Part shown: positions 51,197-63,200 of the stretch, piece by piece
How the letters are laid out: every line of letters begins with the position of its first letter
How positions within the stretch are numbered: the stretch's first letter is position 1
NCBI RefSeq assembly: GCF_009755725.1
Contig: NZ_CP046619.1
Span: 2,914,001-2,978,000 of the forward strand
DNA from: Diaminobutyricimonas sp. LJ205
GTDB lineage: Bacteria > Actinomycetota > Actinomycetes > Actinomycetales > Microbacteriaceae
Length of the DNA stretch: 64,000 nt
Direction: 5' to 3'
Program-made: the position numbers and the translations under genes
The notes under the pieces: generated by a model
What the model was told of the DNA's origin: nothing
Seen by the model: only the letters and a program-made list of their open reading frames with translations
Databases searched by the model: none

Positions 51197-52594
51197 ATGA
51201 TGCTGGACCTTCCGATCACGCTTGACCGTGCGGGCTCCGAGTCGCTCGTGGCTCAGCTCGCCACCGCCTTGCGAGATGCCGTGCATGCTGGGCTGCTGCG
51301 CTCGGGCGAGCCGGTGCCCTCCAGTCGCGCACTGGCAACCAGTCTCGGATTGTCGCGGGGCACGGTCACCGCCGCGTACGACCAGCTCAGCGGTGAGGGC
51401 TATCTTGAGTCGCGACCCGGCGCGGCCACCCGGGTGCGGACGCTGCCGGCACCCGGCACCATGCCCGCTTCTGCGCCGGTCGCTACGAGGGCGGCGGACG
51501 CCGCACCGGTGATCGACCTCACTCCGGGGCACCCGAGCAGCCGCGGCATCGCCGATCCGGCCTGGCGGGCGGCCTGGCGCGAGGCTGCAGCCGCCGATCC
51601 CGGCTCCTCCGCGCCGCCGGCGGCCGGCGCCGATGAGCTTCGCCGGGCGATCGCCGACCACCTGCGGCGGGCGCGCGGCCTCAGCTGCGATCCGGACGAT
51701 GTCATCGTGACGGCAGGCACCTCCGACGCCCTGCTGCTGATCGGCCTGGCGCTGCGGGGGCGAAGCGGCGAGCCGCTGCTGGCGGTTGAGAACCCTGGAT
51801 ACCGCACCGGCTACCGCGTGCTCGTGGCCACCGGGGCCCGGTTGCTGCCGATCGGTATCACCGCCGATGGTCTCTCGGTGGACGCGTTGGAAGCCGCCGA
51901 TCCTGCTCCCGACGCCGTGCTCGTCACGCCGAGTCATCAGTATCCGTGCGGCGGGCGACTGCCGGTGCAGCAGCGCTTGCAGCTGCTGGCGTGGGCCGAG
52001 GCATCCGGTGCCGTGATCATCGAGGACGATTACGACAGTGAGTTCCGGCATGATTCGCTGCCGCTTCCCGCCCTGGCCTCACTCGACCGTGCGAACAGCG
52101 TGGTGCTGGTCGGCACGCTGTCGAAGGTGCTGAGCCCTGGACTCCGCGTGGGCTATCTGGTTGCTCGCGGCGAGGTGCGAGAGGAGCTGCTGCGGCTGCG
52201 TGAGGTGCTTGGCGGGCCGGTCGCCGGGACGGTGCAATCGATGATGGCGCGCTACCTCGGCTCCGGTGCGCTCGCCCGGCACATCAGTCGGCGGCGACGG
52301 GAGTACGCGCACCGGCGCGCGCTGGTCATCGAGAAACTGGGTGCGCTGCCCGGCATCCGGCTCGGCGCGCTGGATGGCGGTTTGCATGCGGTCGTGCACA
52401 CGCCGGATGCCGCCGCGATCGTGCAGCGCATCACCGAGCGCGGCGTGCTCGTCGCCGAGCTGGCCGACTATGACCTGGATGGGAAGGCGGAGGGTTTCGT
52501 GCTCGGCTACGGCGCAGTGACGGATCTTGAACTGGACCGCGCGCTCGGGGTGATCGAGGCCGAGTTGCTCGAGTCGGAATCGCGCTCTGGCTGA
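51188..52594 (+). CDS. MocR/PdxR-family transcription regulator
   Basis: The 468-residue protein fuses a GntR-type winged helix (about 15-85: ALRDAVHAGLLRSGEPVPSSRALATSLGLSRGTVTAAYDQL) to an aminotransferase-like fold I domain (about 105-465). The PLP-site motifs are present: VTAGTSDALLLIGLAL, ENPGYRTGYRVL, VIIEDDYDSEFRHD and the lysine in GTLSKVLSPGLRVGYL. Such regulators sense PLP and usually control the divergent gene. It probably regulates the PPOX gene next to it. Confidence 0.93.
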   Translation: MVQMMLDLPITLDRAGSESLVAQLATALRDAVHAGLLRSGEPVPSSRALATSLGLSRGTVTAAYDQLSGEGYLESRPGAATRVRTLPAPGTMPASAPVATRAADAAPVIDLTPGHPSSRGIADPAWRAAWREAAAADPGSSAPPAAGADELRRAIADHLRRARGLSCDPDDVIVTAGTSDALLLIGLALRGRSGEPLLAVENPGYRTGYRVLVATGARLLPIGITADGLSVDALEAADPAPDAVLVTPSHQYPCGGRLPVQQRLQLLAWAEASGAVIIEDDYDSEFRHDSLPLPALASLDRANSVVLVGTLSKVLSPGLRVGYLVARGEVREELLRLREVLGGPVAGTVQSMMARYLGSGALARHISRRRREYAHRRALVIEKLGALPGIRLGALDGGLHAVVHTPDAAAIVQRITERGVLVAELADYDLDGKAEGFVLGYGAVTDLELDRALGVIEAELLESESRSG

Positions 52595-52600
52595 TTCCAG

Positions 52601-53377
52601 TCACCGCCGGAAGAACACCTCAACCGGCTCCCCCGCTGCCTCCATCACCGCTTGGGGAAGGACATCCCAATGCTCACCGTCAGAAACCCACGACGGCCGG
52701 GCGACCTGCGAGCGATGGGCATCGAGCGCGTGCAGCTTCGTCGAGACGAAGTCGGCGGCCTCGACCACTACCGCGCGCCGGCCGAGCACAGCTGCCACGG
52801 CATCGACGAGGGATCCCAGTCGATGGCCAGGCTGGAGCGGCCAGGAGCGCCACATCCACACCGGATACTCAAAGAGGGCACACGTCCTGGCTCCGGCCAC
52901 TGCGCGCCGTGCCGCCCGCCCGACCGCCGCGTGGTCGGGATGCGGTTCATCGGCGCACGTGGCGAAGACGTCGTCGGGCTGGAACTCATCAATCAGGTCG
53001 CCGAGGAGTCCAACCAGGCGGTCCTCATGAACCGCGACGGTTCCGTCTTCGATGTCGAGCCATCGCACCGCGCCGGCTTCCAGCCCGAGCCGCTCGGCGG
53101 CGACCCGCATCTCGTCGCGCCGAATCTCAGCGAGCTCGTCCGGGCTCATCGCGGTGCTCCGGTGCGAATGCCGGCCGTCCGTGACGATCACGATCATGAC
53201 GCTCATCCCGGTCGCGCGCCTGCGGAGAATGGTCGCGCCGCAACCGAGCGTTTCATCGTCGGGGTGTGGGGCGATGACCAGCGCCGATCGGCCCGCCGAC
53301 TCAGCGGTGACGTCGCGTGCCCGCCGGATAATGGCGGCACGGGCGAGCCGGCGGATGCGAGCGACGATGGCTGACAC
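52601..53377 (-). CDS. PIG-L family deacetylase
   Basis: The 258-residue protein has the zinc site APHPDDETLGCG at about 36-47 and DEPHPDHAAVGRAARRA further on (second set of ligands). These enzymes remove acetyl groups from GlcNAc-containing molecules such as mycothiol precursors or glycolipids. The N-terminal RIRRLARAAIIRRARD is basic and may be peripheral. It is convergent with the MocR gene, and upstream lies a palindrome. The exact substrate is unknown; it is not a clear MshB. Confidence 0.88.
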   Translation of the reverse strand: MSAIVARIRRLARAAIIRRARDVTAESAGRSALVIAPHPDDETLGCGATILRRRATGMSVMIVIVTDGRHSHRSTAMSPDELAEIRRDEMRVAAERLGLEAGAVRWLDIEDGTVAVHEDRLVGLLGDLIDEFQPDDVFATCADEPHPDHAAVGRAARRAVAGARTCALFEYPVWMWRSWPLQPGHRLGSLVDAVAAVLGRRAVVVEAADFVSTKLHALDAHRSQVARPSWVSDGEHWDVLPQAVMEAAGEPVEVFFRR

Positions 53378-53414
53378 GGGCGCGACCGACCTTCCTCGAA
53401 CCGGGTCGGCGCTG

Positions 53415-53428
53415 CGTCACCGGTGACG
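53415..53428. promoter_or_regulatory. 14-base palindrome upstream of the PIG-L gene
   Basis: CGTCACCGGTGACG is perfectly self-complementary. It sits 38 bases upstream of the deacetylase start and 41 bases after the PlsC gene end, in the only noncoding DNA there. It may be an operator, or a short hairpin terminator for the PlsC transcript. Confidence 0.35.
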
Positions 53429-53468
53429 TGAGCGGAACATGACCAACCTAGATGATTAAGGCATTGCC

Positions 53469-54179
53469 CTAGATAGCGCCCGGGCGACGGAAGACCCTGC
53501 GGACCTTCTCGCCGATGGTGGCCGGTGGTGGCTCGTTGTAGGCGTGCGCCAGTTCCTGCTCGGACATCCGCGCGATCGCCGCCATGATCTCGTCGGTCGC
53601 ATGCCGGCGGGCGCGACCGGACCTCGCCTCGCCGTGCTTGCTGACGTCGATCGGAATGCCGAACTCGACGCTGATGCGATGCAGGCGCACCCGGCGGGAG
53701 CCCACCGGCTGCAACTGCTCGGTTCCGGTCAGCGCCACCGGCACGACCGGTACGCCTGCGGTCAGCGCCAGCCAGGCGACGCCGGTGCGACCGCGGTACA
53801 GCCGGCCATCGAGCGAACGGGTGCCCTCCGGGTAGATGGCGAATGCGTTTCCCTCGTCGAGGATGCCGAGGCCAGCGTCGAGTGACTCCTGGGCGGCGGC
53901 TCCGGCTCCGCGGACGACGGGAACCGCGCCGATGCCGCTGAAGAAGTTCCGTGACAGCCATCCCTTGAAACCGCGACCGGTGAAGTATTCGGCCTTGGCG
54001 AGGAAGGACACCGAGCGCGGGGCGACCAGCGTGATCACGATGCTGTCGATGAAGGACAGGTGGTTGCTCGCGAGGATCACTGCGCCATGCTTCGGCACAT
54101 TCGCCCGGCCGATGATCCGGGGTCGCCAGATCAGGCGGGCGAGTGGGGCGAGCAGCAGGCGCGCGAGGAACTTGAGCAC
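53469..54179 (-). CDS. 1-acyl-sn-glycerol-3-phosphate acyltransferase (PlsC family)
   Basis: The enzyme makes phosphatidic acid by acylating lysophosphatidic acid at the membrane. The catalytic motif NHLSFID and the substrate-binding YPEGTRS are present. VPVALTGTEQL is a further family mark. I use the GTG at 54179 (MLKFLARLLLAPLARLIWRP), giving 236 residues; the frame is open to 54308 but overlaps the GNAT gene. It is downstream of recQ and a GNAT gene, all in one orientation. Confidence 0.88.
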   Translation of the reverse strand: MLKFLARLLLAPLARLIWRPRIIGRANVPKHGAVILASNHLSFIDSIVITLVAPRSVSFLAKAEYFTGRGFKGWLSRNFFSGIGAVPVVRGAGAAAQESLDAGLGILDEGNAFAIYPEGTRSLDGRLYRGRTGVAWLALTAGVPVVPVALTGTEQLQPVGSRRVRLHRISVEFGIPIDVSKHGEARSGRARRHATDEIMAAIARMSEQELAHAYNEPPPATIGEKVRRVFRRPGAI

Positions 54180-54273
54180 GACTCCCGAGTTTATTGAGTC
54201 GTCTATTCCTGGAGCGGCATAGACGCGCTCGCCTCTGGCGATCGACCAGCGGAGGGGCGCGCGGCCGCCGCAG

Positions 54274-54828
54274 TTAGCTGATGGGCTGTCGCATCCGGTA
54301 GAGGACATGACGCTGCAGCGGATGCCCGGGCAGCAACGGGTGGTCGAAGTCGTCGGCTGGATTATGCGTCATTCCGATTCGCCGCATCACCGCCCGCGAG
54401 GGTTCGTTCGTCACGGTCGTGAACGCCACGATCTCGTCGAGCCCGAGTGTCTCGAAGCCGAACGTCAGCGCTGCGCGCGCCGCCTCGGTAGCGAAGCCGT
54501 TGCCCCACGCCGAGCGGGCGAATCGCCAGCCGACTTCGACCACGGGCGTGAAGTGCGCATCGAACTTCGGCCGGCTGAGGCCGGTGAATCCCAGGAACTT
54601 GCCCTCCCGCTCGACCGCCCAGAACCCGAAGCCTTCCGACTCGAAGCGGGCTTCGATCCGTTCCACCATCGCGTCGCTTTCGGAGGCCGTCAACGCCATC
54701 GGAAAGTACCGCATCACTTCCGGATCCGCGTTCAGCGCGGCAAATGGCTCGAGGTCTGACGCTGTCCAGCGTCGAAGAAGGAGTCGCTCCGTCGTGATCA
54801 CGTGAACCACGGTATCGCGGGCGGACAT
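54274..54828 (-). CDS. GNAT-family N-acetyltransferase (RimJ/RimL type)
   Basis: The 184-residue protein has the RimJ-like pattern: TERLLLRRWTASDLEPFAALNADPEVMRYFP at the N-terminus, FWAVEREGKFLGFTGL, the acetyl-CoA loop WRFARSAWGNGFATEAARAAL and SRAVMRRIGMTHNP. These enzymes acetylate protein N-termini or small molecules. ATG 54828 lies 25 bases after the recQ stop; a GTG a few codons in is also possible. The target is unknown. Confidence 0.87.
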   Translation of the reverse strand: MSARDTVVHVITTERLLLRRWTASDLEPFAALNADPEVMRYFPMALTASESDAMVERIEARFESEGFGFWAVEREGKFLGFTGLSRPKFDAHFTPVVEVGWRFARSAWGNGFATEAARAALTFGFETLGLDEIVAFTTVTNEPSRAVMRRIGMTHNPADDFDHPLLPGHPLQRHVLYRMRQPIS

Positions 54829-54853
54829 CGGCACGAGTGACTCGGTCTCGCGA

Positions 54854-56671
54854 TTACGGCACTGCGGCGGCCACGCCCGCGACGATCCCGAGCACCGCGT
54901 CGCCGTAGGTTTCGAGCTTCTTGGCGCCGACTCCGCTGATCGTCCCCAACTCGTCAAGGGAGGTCGGGCGGGTCACAGCGATGCCCCGCAGCGTGGCGTC
55001 ACCGAAGACGACGTAGGCCGGCACGCCCTGTTCCCGGGCGACGCCGGCGCGCCAGGCGCGCAACTGCTCGAACAGGTCGGATGCCGCGGCGGGCAGGTCA
55101 GCCGCGACCGTCCGCTTCTGCGCCCGAGCCGGTCGCGCCACTTCCTTGCGCAGTCGCACTGTGCGAGCGCCGCTCAGCACCGCGCCGCTGGCTTCACTGA
55201 TCACCAGCGTGCCGTAGCCGTCGGCGGAAACCGTGAGCAGCCCTTGCGCGAGCAACTGCCGGACGACACCGCGCCATTCGCTCTCGGGGATGTCTTGCCC
55301 GATGCCGAAGGTGGCGAGGCCGTCGTGCCGCTGCTGGGTGACCCGATCGGTCTGCTTGCCGAGCAGGATGTCGATGATGTGGCCGGCGCCGAACTGCTGG
55401 TTCCGCTCGCGCTTCAGCCGCACCACCGTGGACAGCAGTTTCTGCGCGGCGATCGTGCCGTCCCAGCCCTCGACCGGTTGCAGGCAGGTGTCGCAGTTGC
55501 CGCACGGAGAGGAGTCCTCGCCGAAATAGTTGAGTAGCTGCATCCGGCGGCACTCGATGGTCTCGCACAGTGCGAGCATCGCGTCGAGGTGCCTGCTGAG
55601 CTGCCGCTTGCGGGCGGCGTCTCCTTCGCCATCGGCGATCATCCGCCGCTGCTGCACCACGTCCTGCAGCCCGTAGGCGAGCCACGCCGTCGATGGCAGA
55701 CCATCGCGGCCGGCGCGACCGGTCTCCTGGTAGTAGCCCTCGACGCTCTTGGGCAGGTCCAGGTGCGCGACGAAACGCACGTCAGGCTTGTCGATGCCCA
55801 TCCCGAACGCAATGGTGGCGACCATGACCAGGCCGTCCTCGCGCAGGAACCGGGCCTGGTTCGCCGCCCGCACGTTGGCCGGCAAACCGGCGTGGTACGG
55901 CAACGCCGGGATGCCGTTCTCGACAAGGAACTGGGCGGTCTTCTCGACGGATGCCCGGGACAGGCAGTAGACGATGCCCGCGTCACCGTCGTGCTCGGAG
56001 CGGATCAGGCTGAGCAACTGCTGGTTCGGTTGCTGCTTCGGCACGATCCGGTACTGGATGTTCGGACGGTCGAAGCTCGACACGAAGTGCCGCGCCTCGC
56101 CGAGCTGCAGCCGGGCGGTGATCTCTTTGTGCGTGGTCTCGGTCGCGGTTGCGGTCAGCGCGACCCGCGGCACGGTCGGCCAGCGTTCGTGCAGCATCGA
56201 CAGCGAGAGGTAGTCGGGACGGAAGTCGTGGCCCCACTGGGCGACACAGTGCGCCTCGTCGATCGCGAACAGGGCGACCTTGCCCCGGTCAAGCAGGTTC
56301 ACGGTGGACTCGAGGTTGAGCCGTTCCGGGGCGAGGTAGAGAAAGTCGAGCTCGCCGGCCAGGAACGCCTGCTCGACCGCGCGCCGCTCGTCAAGCCCCT
56401 GGGTTGAGTTCAGGAATGCTGCCCGCGCGCCCACCGCGGCGAGCGCGTCGACCTGGTCCTGCATGAGCGCGATGAGCGGCGAGATGACCACGCCGCAACC
56501 ATCGCGGACGAGCGCCGGGATCTGGTAGCACAGCGACTTGCCCCCGCCGGTGGGCATGAGAACGAGCGCATCGCCGCCGCCGATGACCTGGTCGATGATC
56601 TCGGCCTGCTGCCCGCGGAATGAGCCGTACCCGAACGTCGTCTCGAGTACGGACAGGGCGGTGCGGGTCAT
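54854..56671 (-). CDS. recQ: ATP-dependent DNA helicase RecQ
   Basis: The 605-residue helicase unwinds recombination and replication intermediates. The Walker [16 protein letters not shown] (about 38-52), the DEAH box [18 protein letters not shown], and the helicase C-terminal [13 protein letters not shown] are intact. A zinc-binding [13 protein letters not shown]...CGNCDTC cluster marks the RQC region, and an HRDC-like domain with [28 protein letters not shown] ends the protein. All motifs of a full-length RecQ are present. Confidence 0.96.
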   Translation of the reverse strand: MTRTALSVLETTFGYGSFRGQQAEIIDQVIGGGDALVLMPTGGGKSLCYQIPALVRDGCGVVISPLIALMQDQVDALAAVGARAAFLNSTQGLDERRAVEQAFLAGELDFLYLAPERLNLESTVNLLDRGKVALFAIDEAHCVAQWGHDFRPDYLSLSMLHERWPTVPRVALTATATETTHKEITARLQLGEARHFVSSFDRPNIQYRIVPKQQPNQQLLSLIRSEHDGDAGIVYCLSRASVEKTAQFLVENGIPALPYHAGLPANVRAANQARFLREDGLVMVATIAFGMGIDKPDVRFVAHLDLPKSVEGYYQETGRAGRDGLPSTAWLAYGLQDVVQQRRMIADGEGDAARKRQLSRHLDAMLALCETIECRRMQLLNYFGEDSSPCGNCDTCLQPVEGWDGTIAAQKLLSTVVRLKRERNQQFGAGHIIDILLGKQTDRVTQQRHDGLATFGIGQDIPESEWRGVVRQLLAQGLLTVSADGYGTLVISEASGAVLSGARTVRLRKEVARPARAQKRTVAADLPAAASDLFEQLRAWRAGVAREQGVPAYVVFGDATLRGIAVTRPTSLDELGTISGVGAKKLETYGDAVLGIVAGVAAAVP

Positions 56672-56718
56672 GCGATCAAGGCTAGCCGCGACATCCGACC
56701 AGATGCTGCGGGTGTGGA

Positions 56719-58632
56719 TTACGGGCGCCAGAGCTCCAGTTCGGGGGTGCCCGGCGGCTCGAAGCCCATCACCTGGCCGTAGAAGGACAGTTCGGCCTGC
56801 GCTGCGTGGATGATGGTCTCCGCCTTGCGGAAGCCGTGCGACTCCCCCTCGTACCCGACATACGCATGCGGGACGCCACCTGCCACCAGCGCGTTACGCA
56901 ACGTCTCGGACTGCGAGGGCGGCACCACCGGGTCATCGAGGCCCTGCAGCAGCAGCACCGGCGTCGACAACCGGTCCACGTGGCCAAGCGGCGACCGGTC
57001 GCGATACACCTCGGTCGCCTCGGGCAGTGGGCCGACGAGCCCGTCCAGATAGCGGGCTTCGAAGTCGTGCGTGTCGGCGGCCAGCGCCGCGAGGTCGGCG
57101 ACACCGTAATAAGAGGTACCGCAGGCGAAGACATCCGATTCCTCGAGCGCGGCGAGCACCGTCAGCCCACCCGCCGAGCCGCCGCGAATCGCGAGCCGGG
57201 CCGGGTCGGCGATGCCGGCGTCAGCGAGTGCGCGGATGGCCCCCACGGTGTCCGCGACATCGACCACGCCCCACTGCCCCTTGAGCCGGTCGCGCCAGGC
57301 CCGCCCGAAGCCGGTGGAGCCTCCGTAGTTCACTTCGACCACGCCGATTCCCCTGGAGGTGAAGTAGGCGGTGGACAGGCTCAGGCTGGGCGCGACATGC
57401 GCGGTCGGACCGCCGTGCACGAAGGCGACGAACGGGGGCAACTCGCCATCGGGAGCGGTGTACTCGGGGTTTCGCGGCCGGTAGACGACGACGGGCACCC
57501 CGCCGAACTCGGACGGTTCCGCCGTCGGCAGGTAATCGGCATCCGGCAGTTCATCGACCGCCAGCCGGATGTCGCGGACCCCGCCGTCGGTGAGCCACAC
57601 CTCGCGCAGGCCTGCCGCGTGCTCTGGCCCGCCGCACACGGTGAGCAGACGGTTCCCGTTGACCCCGCCGAGGGTGATGCTGGCGAACGGCAGGTCGATA
57701 TCGCGGAACTCGCCCGTCGAGAACTCCAGCACGGCGAGGCGGTCAGTGCCGTGGGTGCGCACGCTCAGCAGGCTGCCGTCATCCAGGATCGAGTACCAGC
57801 GCGCACCGAGCTGCCAGAGCGCACCGCCCATGTCGGCCTCGATCGGGTGCAGTGCGGTGGTGAGCCCGCCCGCGTCGATGCGGTAGAGGTTCCACCAGCC
57901 GGAGCGGTCGCTGATGGCGTACAGCGCGTCGTTGCCGACCCATTCCGGCTGCAGCACCGATTCGGACTTGCCGCCGATCAGCAGCCGCCAGGTCGTGACC
58001 ACACCGTCCTCGAGGTCGCCGACGCGCAGTTCGGTGCCGTCCCATGGCATCTGCGGGTGCTGCCAGGCGATCCAGGCGATGCGGTTGCCGTCGGGGGAGA
58101 TCCGCGGGTAGGCAAGGAAACGCGAGCCGCCGACAATGGAGCGGATGCCGCCGGCCTCCGCCTGCGCGGACCCGTCCAGCGGCACGGCGACAATGTCGCG
58201 GGCGACTCGTTCTTCGCCGTGCGTCTCGCGCACCGCGATCACCTCGGAGCCGCGAATGCTGAGTTCGGCGAACCGCATGCCCTGGTCGGCGGGGGTGAGC
58301 GGCACGGGCTCGGTCGCACCGGGGTCGAGCCGGTACAGCCGCTGGTCGGAGTACTCGGCGAAGACCAGCGTGCCGTCTTCGGTCGTCGTCCATGCGCCGC
58401 CGCCGTACTCGTGCACGCGCGTGCGGGCGTTCCACGGCGCAAGCAGCACGTCCGTCGGTTCGCCGTTCTCCATGCGGCGCACGGCGAGGCGGCCGGCTTC
58501 CTCGGGGCGCGCTTCGAGCCACCAGATGTCGTCGCCCACGAAGCATCCGCCCGACACCGGGTGCCCGCTGGAGACCAGGTCTGCGGCGGAAATCGGTGAG
58601 ACCCAGGATCCGTAGGGGGCGACGATGCTCAT
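56719..58632 (-). CDS. prolyl oligopeptidase family serine peptidase (S9)
   Basis: The 637-residue protein has an N-terminal beta-propeller (about 50-390, with repeated blade strands such as [14 protein letters not shown]) and a C-terminal alpha/beta-hydrolase. The catalytic Ser is about residue 485 in IRGGSAGGL, Asp about 566 in [10 protein letters not shown], and His about 597 in GESHGFRK. There is no clear signal peptide, so it probably acts in the cytosol. It resembles the dipeptidyl/acylaminoacyl peptidase branch. It stands between recQ and the cysE gene, read in the same direction. Confidence 0.9.
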   Translation of the reverse strand: MSIVAPYGSWVSPISAADLVSSGHPVSGGCFVGDDIWWLEARPEEAGRLAVRRMENGEPTDVLLAPWNARTRVHEYGGGAWTTTEDGTLVFAEYSDQRLYRLDPGATEPVPLTPADQGMRFAELSIRGSEVIAVRETHGEERVARDIVAVPLDGSAQAEAGGIRSIVGGSRFLAYPRISPDGNRIAWIAWQHPQMPWDGTELRVGDLEDGVVTTWRLLIGGKSESVLQPEWVGNDALYAISDRSGWWNLYRIDAGGLTTALHPIEADMGGALWQLGARWYSILDDGSLLSVRTHGTDRLAVLEFSTGEFRDIDLPFASITLGGVNGNRLLTVCGGPEHAAGLREVWLTDGGVRDIRLAVDELPDADYLPTAEPSEFGGVPVVVYRPRNPEYTAPDGELPPFVAFVHGGPTAHVAPSLSLSTAYFTSRGIGVVEVNYGGSTGFGRAWRDRLKGQWGVVDVADTVGAIRALADAGIADPARLAIRGGSAGGLTVLAALEESDVFACGTSYYGVADLAALAADTHDFEARYLDGLVGPLPEATEVYRDRSPLGHVDRLSTPVLLLQGLDDPVVPPSQSETLRNALVAGGVPHAYVGYEGESHGFRKAETIIHAAQAELSFYGQVMGFEPPGTPELELWRP

Positions 58633-58679
58633 GCGATTCAGCCTATGGGGTTCGCCTGTTCCGTTGACCAGCGGAGGGC

Positions 58680-59189
<510 letters not shown>

Positions 59190-59193
59190 TCGG

Positions 59194-60129
59194 TTAGTCC
59201 TGAAGGTTCTCGTACAGCACCGTCGACAGGTACCGCTCTCCGAAGCTCGGGATGATCACCACGATGGTCTTGCCGGCGTTCTCCGGCCGGTTGGCGACCT
59301 GCAGTGCCGCGTGCACGGCGGCTCCGGACGAGATGCCGGCGAGGATGCCTTCCTCGGTGGCGAGTCGACGGGCGGTGCCCACCGAGTCGGCGATGTTCAC
59401 GTCGATGACCTCGTCGTACACGGTCGTGTCGAGCACCTCGGGCACGAAGTTGGCGCCGATGCCCTGGATCTTGTGCGGTCCGGGCTGGCCGCCGTTCAGG
59501 ATCGGGGATTCCTCGGGCTCCACCGCGATCACCTGCACGCCGGGCTTGCGCTCCTTGAGCAGCTGGCCGGCGCCGGTGATGGTTCCGCCGGTGCCGATGC
59601 CGGCGACGAGGATGTCGACCTCGCCATCCGTGTCGGCCCAGATCTCCTCACCCGTGGTCGCCTTGTGAATCGCGGGGTTCGCCTGGTTCGCGAACTGCTT
59701 GGCGAGGATCGCACCCGGCGTCGCCGCGACGATCTCATTCGCCTTCTCGACCGCCCCGCGCATGCCGTCCGGTCCGGGGGTGAGCACGAGTTCGGCGCCG
59801 AAGGCGCGCAGCAGCATCTTGCGCTCGGCGCTCATGGTCTCGGGCATGGTCAGGATGACCCGGTACCCGCGGGCTGCGCCGACCATGGCCAACGCGATGC
59901 CGGTGTTGCCGCTGGTGCCCTCGACGATGGTGCCGCCGGGCTTCAGCTCACCGGACTGCTCGGCGGCGTCGACGATCGCGACACCGATGCGGTCCTTGAC
60001 GCTCGCGGAAGGGTTGTAGAACTCCAGCTTGGCGAGCACGGTCGCGCCGGCCCCCTCGGTGACGCGGTTCAGGCGAACGAGCGGGGTGTTGCCGACGACA
60101 TCAGTGATCGACGAGTAGACGCGAGACAT
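59194..60129 (-). CDS. cysK: cysteine synthase A
   Basis: CysK replaces the acetyl group of O-acetylserine with sulfide in a PLP reaction. The 311-residue protein has PLP lysine in [16 protein letters not shown], the substrate loop [12 protein letters not shown] and the phosphate-binding [26 protein letters not shown] is also conserved. The ribosome-binding site TTGGAG lies just upstream of the ATG. cysE follows directly. All key residues are intact. Confidence 0.97.
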   Translation of the reverse strand: MSRVYSSITDVVGNTPLVRLNRVTEGAGATVLAKLEFYNPSASVKDRIGVAIVDAAEQSGELKPGGTIVEGTSGNTGIALAMVGAARGYRVILTMPETMSAERKMLLRAFGAELVLTPGPDGMRGAVEKANEIVAATPGAILAKQFANQANPAIHKATTGEEIWADTDGEVDILVAGIGTGGTITGAGQLLKERKPGVQVIAVEPEESPILNGGQPGPHKIQGIGANFVPEVLDTTVYDEVIDVNIADSVGTARRLATEEGILAGISSGAAVHAALQVANRPENAGKTIVVIIPSFGERYLSTVLYENLQD

Positions 60130-60242
60130 TTTTCTCCAAGGTAGGGATCAGAGAGAGCAAACTCCCTCAACCGTAAAGGTATTCCGCGGGTGTTACCGCT
60201 GGGGTGCTGCTGGCGTCTGGGGCGCGAGCTGTGAGCATCGAA

Positions 60243-60272
60243 AAGGGGCGCCCGCGCTAGCGGACGCCCCTT
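60243..60272 (-). terminator. terminator of the nuclease/5'-nucleotidase gene
   Basis: AAGGGGCG (60243-60250) pairs with CGCCCCTT (60265-60272), with an inner CCGC/GCGG stem after one mismatch and a GCTA loop. Reading the minus strand, the hairpin is followed by TTTTCG, so it works best for the gene ending at 60284. It also isolates cysK upstream. Confidence 0.85.
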
Positions 60273-60283
60273 CTCGTGTGTGG

Positions 60284-63200
60284 TTAGCTGAACAGCCAGC
60301 CGAAAATGCCGACCGGTGCGTTCACCTCGACCTTCTTGGTGGTCGCGGTGCCGGGAGCGAAGCCCGAGGCACTAGCGGTGACTTCGACGCTGATCTGGTG
60401 ACCTGCGTCCGCCTGCGTCAGCTTGTAGCTCTCGCCGGTGGCGCCGTCGATCGGCTGACCGTCGCGCAGCCACTGGTAGCCGAACTTCGGCTTCTCGACG
60501 CTCCAGTTGCCCTCGTTGACCTTGAGCGTCTTGCCTACCCGGGCGTCGCCGGTGATCTTCGGCGCCTTGGTGTTGGCGATCTCCTCCAGGTTGGAGACGA
60601 TCTGCAGCGGCACGTCGATCGAGGTTCCGGTCTCGACGACACGGATGGTGAGCACGAGTGTGCCCTCCGCCGCATCCGCCGGGATCGTTACCTGGACCTG
60701 CGCGCGGCCCTGCTCGTCGGTGGTGTCGACGATGGTGCCGTCGATCGTTGCCGAGCCGAGCACCGTGCTGCCCGCGAGCACCTCGACGGTGCCGGTCGTC
60801 GGGCCGCCACGGCTCAGCAGCAGCGAGGACAGGTCGAGGGTGACCTGGTCGCCGGCGCTGTAGCCATCGGCATCCGGCGCCGAGACGTGCACGCCGACGG
60901 CGCGCTGCTCGAACGACGGGGTCGCCACCGGGTTGGCCTTGAAGTAGTCGACCATGCTCTGCAGGTCGATGCGTCCGCTGTCGGCCCGGTTGGTGCCCTC
61001 AGCCAGGGTGAAGAAGTTGTCTCCACCCGCTGCGAGGAACGAGTTCGCCACCACCGTGAAGGTGTCCGCAGCCTCGACCAGTTCGCCGTTCAGGTAGATC
61101 GCGGTGATCCGCGATCCGACTGGCGACGTCGGGTCGTAGGTGTACTCGAGACCCTCAGAAACGGCGAGCTTGAGGAACGGCCGCTGCGCACCGGCAGGCT
61201 GCCACTGCTCTTCGAACACCTGCTTCAGCTGGGCGCCGGTGAGCGTCAGCGTGGTCAGTGTGTTGGCGAACGGCTGAACGTTCGCCGCCTCCGCGTAGGT
61301 GACGTTGCCGTCCGGATCGCTCGGCCCGGAAGAGGCATAGACCAGGTCGGCCCGCAGCCCGCCCGGGTTCATCAGCGCGATCTGTGCACCGAGTTCCTGG
61401 GCAGCCCAGAGCTGGACGTCGGCGACGAAGTTGCCGAGCGTCGACTCTCCACCGCGGTTCTCGGGGAACGGGTTGGTCGCGGTCGGGTTCTGCACCGCGC
61501 GGTAGAAGTTGTCGGTGATCTCACCGACCTTCACCGAACCGAGTTCCTTCGCCACCGCCACTGCATCGGCGACGATGGCCGCCACCTCCGCGTCGGGGGT
61601 GAAACCGGACAGCGGCAGCACCTCGGCGGTGAAGCTCACCAGTTCCTTGGTGATCGGGTCGACCGTCAGGTCCATGTGCCCGTAGAACGAGCCGTACTGA
61701 CCAGCCGAAAGGACCAGACGCGGCCGGTCCATGCCGGGCACGGTCACTTCGTGGTCGTACGCGAGATGCGTGTGACCGGAGACGATCGCCGAGATCTCGG
61801 GGTCGATCCCCATCACGATCTGGCCGAAGGCCGAGTCATCCGTCGAGCTCTCGATCGCCGGAGTGGCCGCGCCCTCGTGCACCAGCAGCACCAGCACGTC
61901 GGCTTCACCATTCGCGGCGTTGCCGTCGCTGAGGTAATCGGCGACCCGGTTGACCTCGTCGATGATCGAGCGCACCTCGAGCGTAGCGATGCCGGCCGGG
62001 CTGACCAGCTCCGGCAGCGCCTCGGTCACGGCGCCGATGAAGCCGACGCTCACGCCCTGGAACTCCTGCAGGAAGTACTCGTCGTAGGCGGGAGCACCGG
62101 TTGCGCGGTCGTACAGGTTCGCCGCAACGTACGGCCAGTCGGCGGCGTCGAGGATGCGGTCATCCACGTCGGCACGGCCCTGGTCGAACTCGTGGTTACC
62201 GAACGACGAGCCGTCGAAGCCCATGGCGTTCAGGGCGTCGATGGTCGGCCGGTCGTTCTGGATGAACGAGGTGAAAGTGGACGCGCCGATCATGTCACCG
62301 GCTCCGACGAACGTCGTGTTCGGGTTCTGGGCTTCCCAGAAGTCGACCATTCCGCCCATCTGGGCGGCGCCGGGAATCGGCGGGTTGCCTGCGACGAACT
62401 CGAGGCGACCGTGGAAGTCGTTCACCGTGAGGATCTCGATCTCCACCGGCGCAACCTCGGCGCTGACGCCGACCTTGATCGGGTCGTGGTCGCTTGACCG
62501 GAACACGGTTCCCGCCTCGGCGGCGTCGAACTCGTAGCCGCGGTCGCCCCACTCGGGGGAGTTGATGTTCCAGACACCGACGCCGGTGACGGATGCCGCC
62601 ACGGACGCACTCGCGAACACGTGGTCAAGCGAGCCCAGCTCGCCGTCGAACGTGTAGGTGTACTGGCCGTCGGTCTTCGCCGGAACCAGGTCGACGTAAC
62701 CGGCCGAGGTGAACACCTGGGCCGGGTCTTCCTCGGCGTAGGCGTTGAAGTCGCCGATCAGGAAGACGTCCTCGCTGCCGCTGGCCGGAATCACCGTGTC
62801 GTTCACGAAGGCCAGCAGGCTGTTCGCCTGCTCGACGCGCTCGGCGTTGAAGAAGCCCTGACCGTCGGCGGGCTCGGCACCGGTGCCGCCACCCTTGGAC
62901 TTGAAGTGGTTGGCGACGACGCTGAACACCTTGCCGCTGCTGTTCGCGGTGAACGCCTGCGCGAGCGGCTCACGGGCGATGTCCCACACGGTCTCGTCGA
63001 CCTGCGTGAGGCTGGCACCGCTGGGGGTGACGGCGGCCGGCTTGAAGATGATCGCGTTCGTGATGAAGTCGGTGATCGCGGCATCCTGCAGCGCAGCCGG
63101 TGTGCGCACGTAATCCCACGTGCCCGCCCCTGCGGCCGCGTTCAGGCCGGCGACCAGGTCGGCGAGGGCCTCGTCGACGGTCTCACCGAGCTTGACCGAG

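Noticed and set aside
60278-62497. 739-codon plus-strand open frame
   Set aside because: It lies opposite the nuclease/5'-nucleotidase gene, which has clear domains. The plus-strand translation is rich in Arg, Val and Asp with no motif; it is a shadow typical of high-GC DNA.
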